Under the pieces are notes generated by a model. That model saw nothing but the letters and a program-made list of their open reading frames with translations, was not told the DNA's origin and searched no databases. The translations under genes and the position numbers were made by a program. Positions 63,649-64,000 of a stretch of 64,000 bases of DNA are shown here, piece after piece. Position 1 is the stretch's first letter; every line of letters starts with the position of its first letter. Origin of the DNA: Prochlorococcus sp. AG-347-E03 (GTDB lineage Bacteria > Cyanobacteriota > Cyanobacteriia > PCC-6307 > Cyanobiaceae); assembly GCA_003279115.1 (NCBI GenBank), contig QCBG01000002.1, positions 80,918 to 144,917 on the forward strand, given 5' to 3'.

Positions 63649-64000
63649 TTGAAAATACTTATTAAAGAATTTAAAAAAGAGGTTAACAAATTAAAACTTC
63701 TTTATACTGTCTCGTTTATTGTATCAATATTAGTAATAATTCCAATATTCAGTTTTCTTATTGAGGGAATTCAATATGTTTTAAGTGGAAATTTTTCATT
63801 AGGTATTGCTGGGGGAGAAGAGGTAATAGGTACTTTAAAAGTTTTAGCGCTGACAAGTTTATTTGGAGGAGGTTTGGGAACCTTAAATGGATGGTTACTT
63901 TCAAATTGCGATTTTAAGTTCAGAAAAATTCTTCGTATTTTTCAGCTAGTTCCACTAGCTGCCCCAGCATATCTAATAACAGCTGTTTTGCAGGATTTAG
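63649..64000 (+). CDS. Iron(III) ABC transporter permease (N-terminal part, runs off window)
   Basis: The frame opens with TTG at 63649 and stays open to the window end, 117 codons. It has two hydrophobic helices (LLYTVSFIVSILVIIPIFSFL, VLALTSLFGGGLGTLNGWLL) and the segment RKILRIFQLVPLAAPAYLITAVLQDL, which I recognise from FutB/SfuB-type ferric iron permeases (two copies of the inner-membrane transport domain). Substrate by homology only. It lies 28 bases after the CobW-type gene, so the two may be cotranscribed. Confidence 0.85.
   Translation, partial: MKILIKEFKKEVNKLKLLYTVSFIVSILVIIPIFSFLIEGIQYVLSGNFSLGIAGGEEVIGTLKVLALTSLFGGGLGTLNGWLLSNCDFKFRKILRIFQLVPLAAPAYLITAVLQDL

Overview
The window is a stretch of cyanobacterial chromosome, almost certainly from a high-light-adapted Prochlorococcus. 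The sequence is very AT-rich, spacing between genes is tight, TTG starts are frequent, the alpha-carboxysome carries form IA Rubisco, and the genes for dark-operative and light-dependent protochlorophyllide reductase lie next to each other. This is an inference from gene content; strain or clade cannot be fixed from the sequence alone. I found no rRNA, no tRNA, no CRISPR array and no insertion sequence. Nearly all of the window looks like core genome.

Layout. 1-2640: an ABC exporter (cut by the window edge), hisG, a glyoxalase II-like hydrolase and ridA. 2727-11630: the carboxysome locus. On the minus strand it runs csoS1, cbbL, cbbS, csoS2, csoSCA, csoS4A, csoS4B, acRAF; csoS1D lies upstream, separated by the plus-strand gene rdgB. 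11728-17769: chlorophyll genes chlN, chlB, chlL, the opposing por, an unknown membrane protein and the tiny psaM. 17870-21282: a lipoate-ligase-like protein, an S2P-type protease with CBS domains, trpF and folE. 21436-25033: an SDR, accA and the alkane pair aar and ado. 25145-33664: a creatininase-family protein, an S1-domain RNA-binding protein with a Tab2 homologue, a laccase-domain protein with no usual start codon, a small exported protein, ilvB, hemH and a lone tyrosine recombinase. 33699-45454: cobO, pyrH, frr, a geranylgeranyl-reductase-like flavoprotein, tal, the FtsI/FtsL-like pair, a CPBP protease, a two-domain histidine phosphatase, lepB, an ArsC/Spx-like protein, an inorganic pyrophosphatase and a helix-turn-helix protein. 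45630-54671: proS, psb27, purA, a PfkB kinase, cutA, cobK, ssb, small unknowns, argB and a DUF3153-like protein. 54672-64000: priA, the principal sigma factor, hemC, a second pyrophosphatase, an M32 carboxypeptidase, yjbQ, a pterin dehydratase, a CobW-type GTPase with a His-rich repeat, and the start of an iron(III) ABC permease.

How the genes fit together. The cso cluster encodes a complete carboxysome: Rubisco, scaffold, carbonic anhydrase, hexameric, tandem-domain and pentameric shell proteins, and an assembly factor. chlNBL and por provide two routes to chlorophyllide, beside hemH, hemC and cobalamin genes of the same tetrapyrrole network. accA feeds fatty-acid synthesis, whose acyl-ACP product AAR and ADO turn into hydrocarbons.

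The points most worth a second look are: a 15-bp motif found upstream of csoS1 and in the priA/sigma-factor intergenic region; a competing-hairpin element in the csoS1/rdgB gap; a laccase-domain gene whose best start is ATT behind a strong Shine-Dalgarno sequence; active-site substitutions in one of two pyrophosphatases and in the S2P-like protease; a Psb27 without a lipobox; and an exact 56-bp internal repeat in csoS2. I saw no clearly new multi-gene system.
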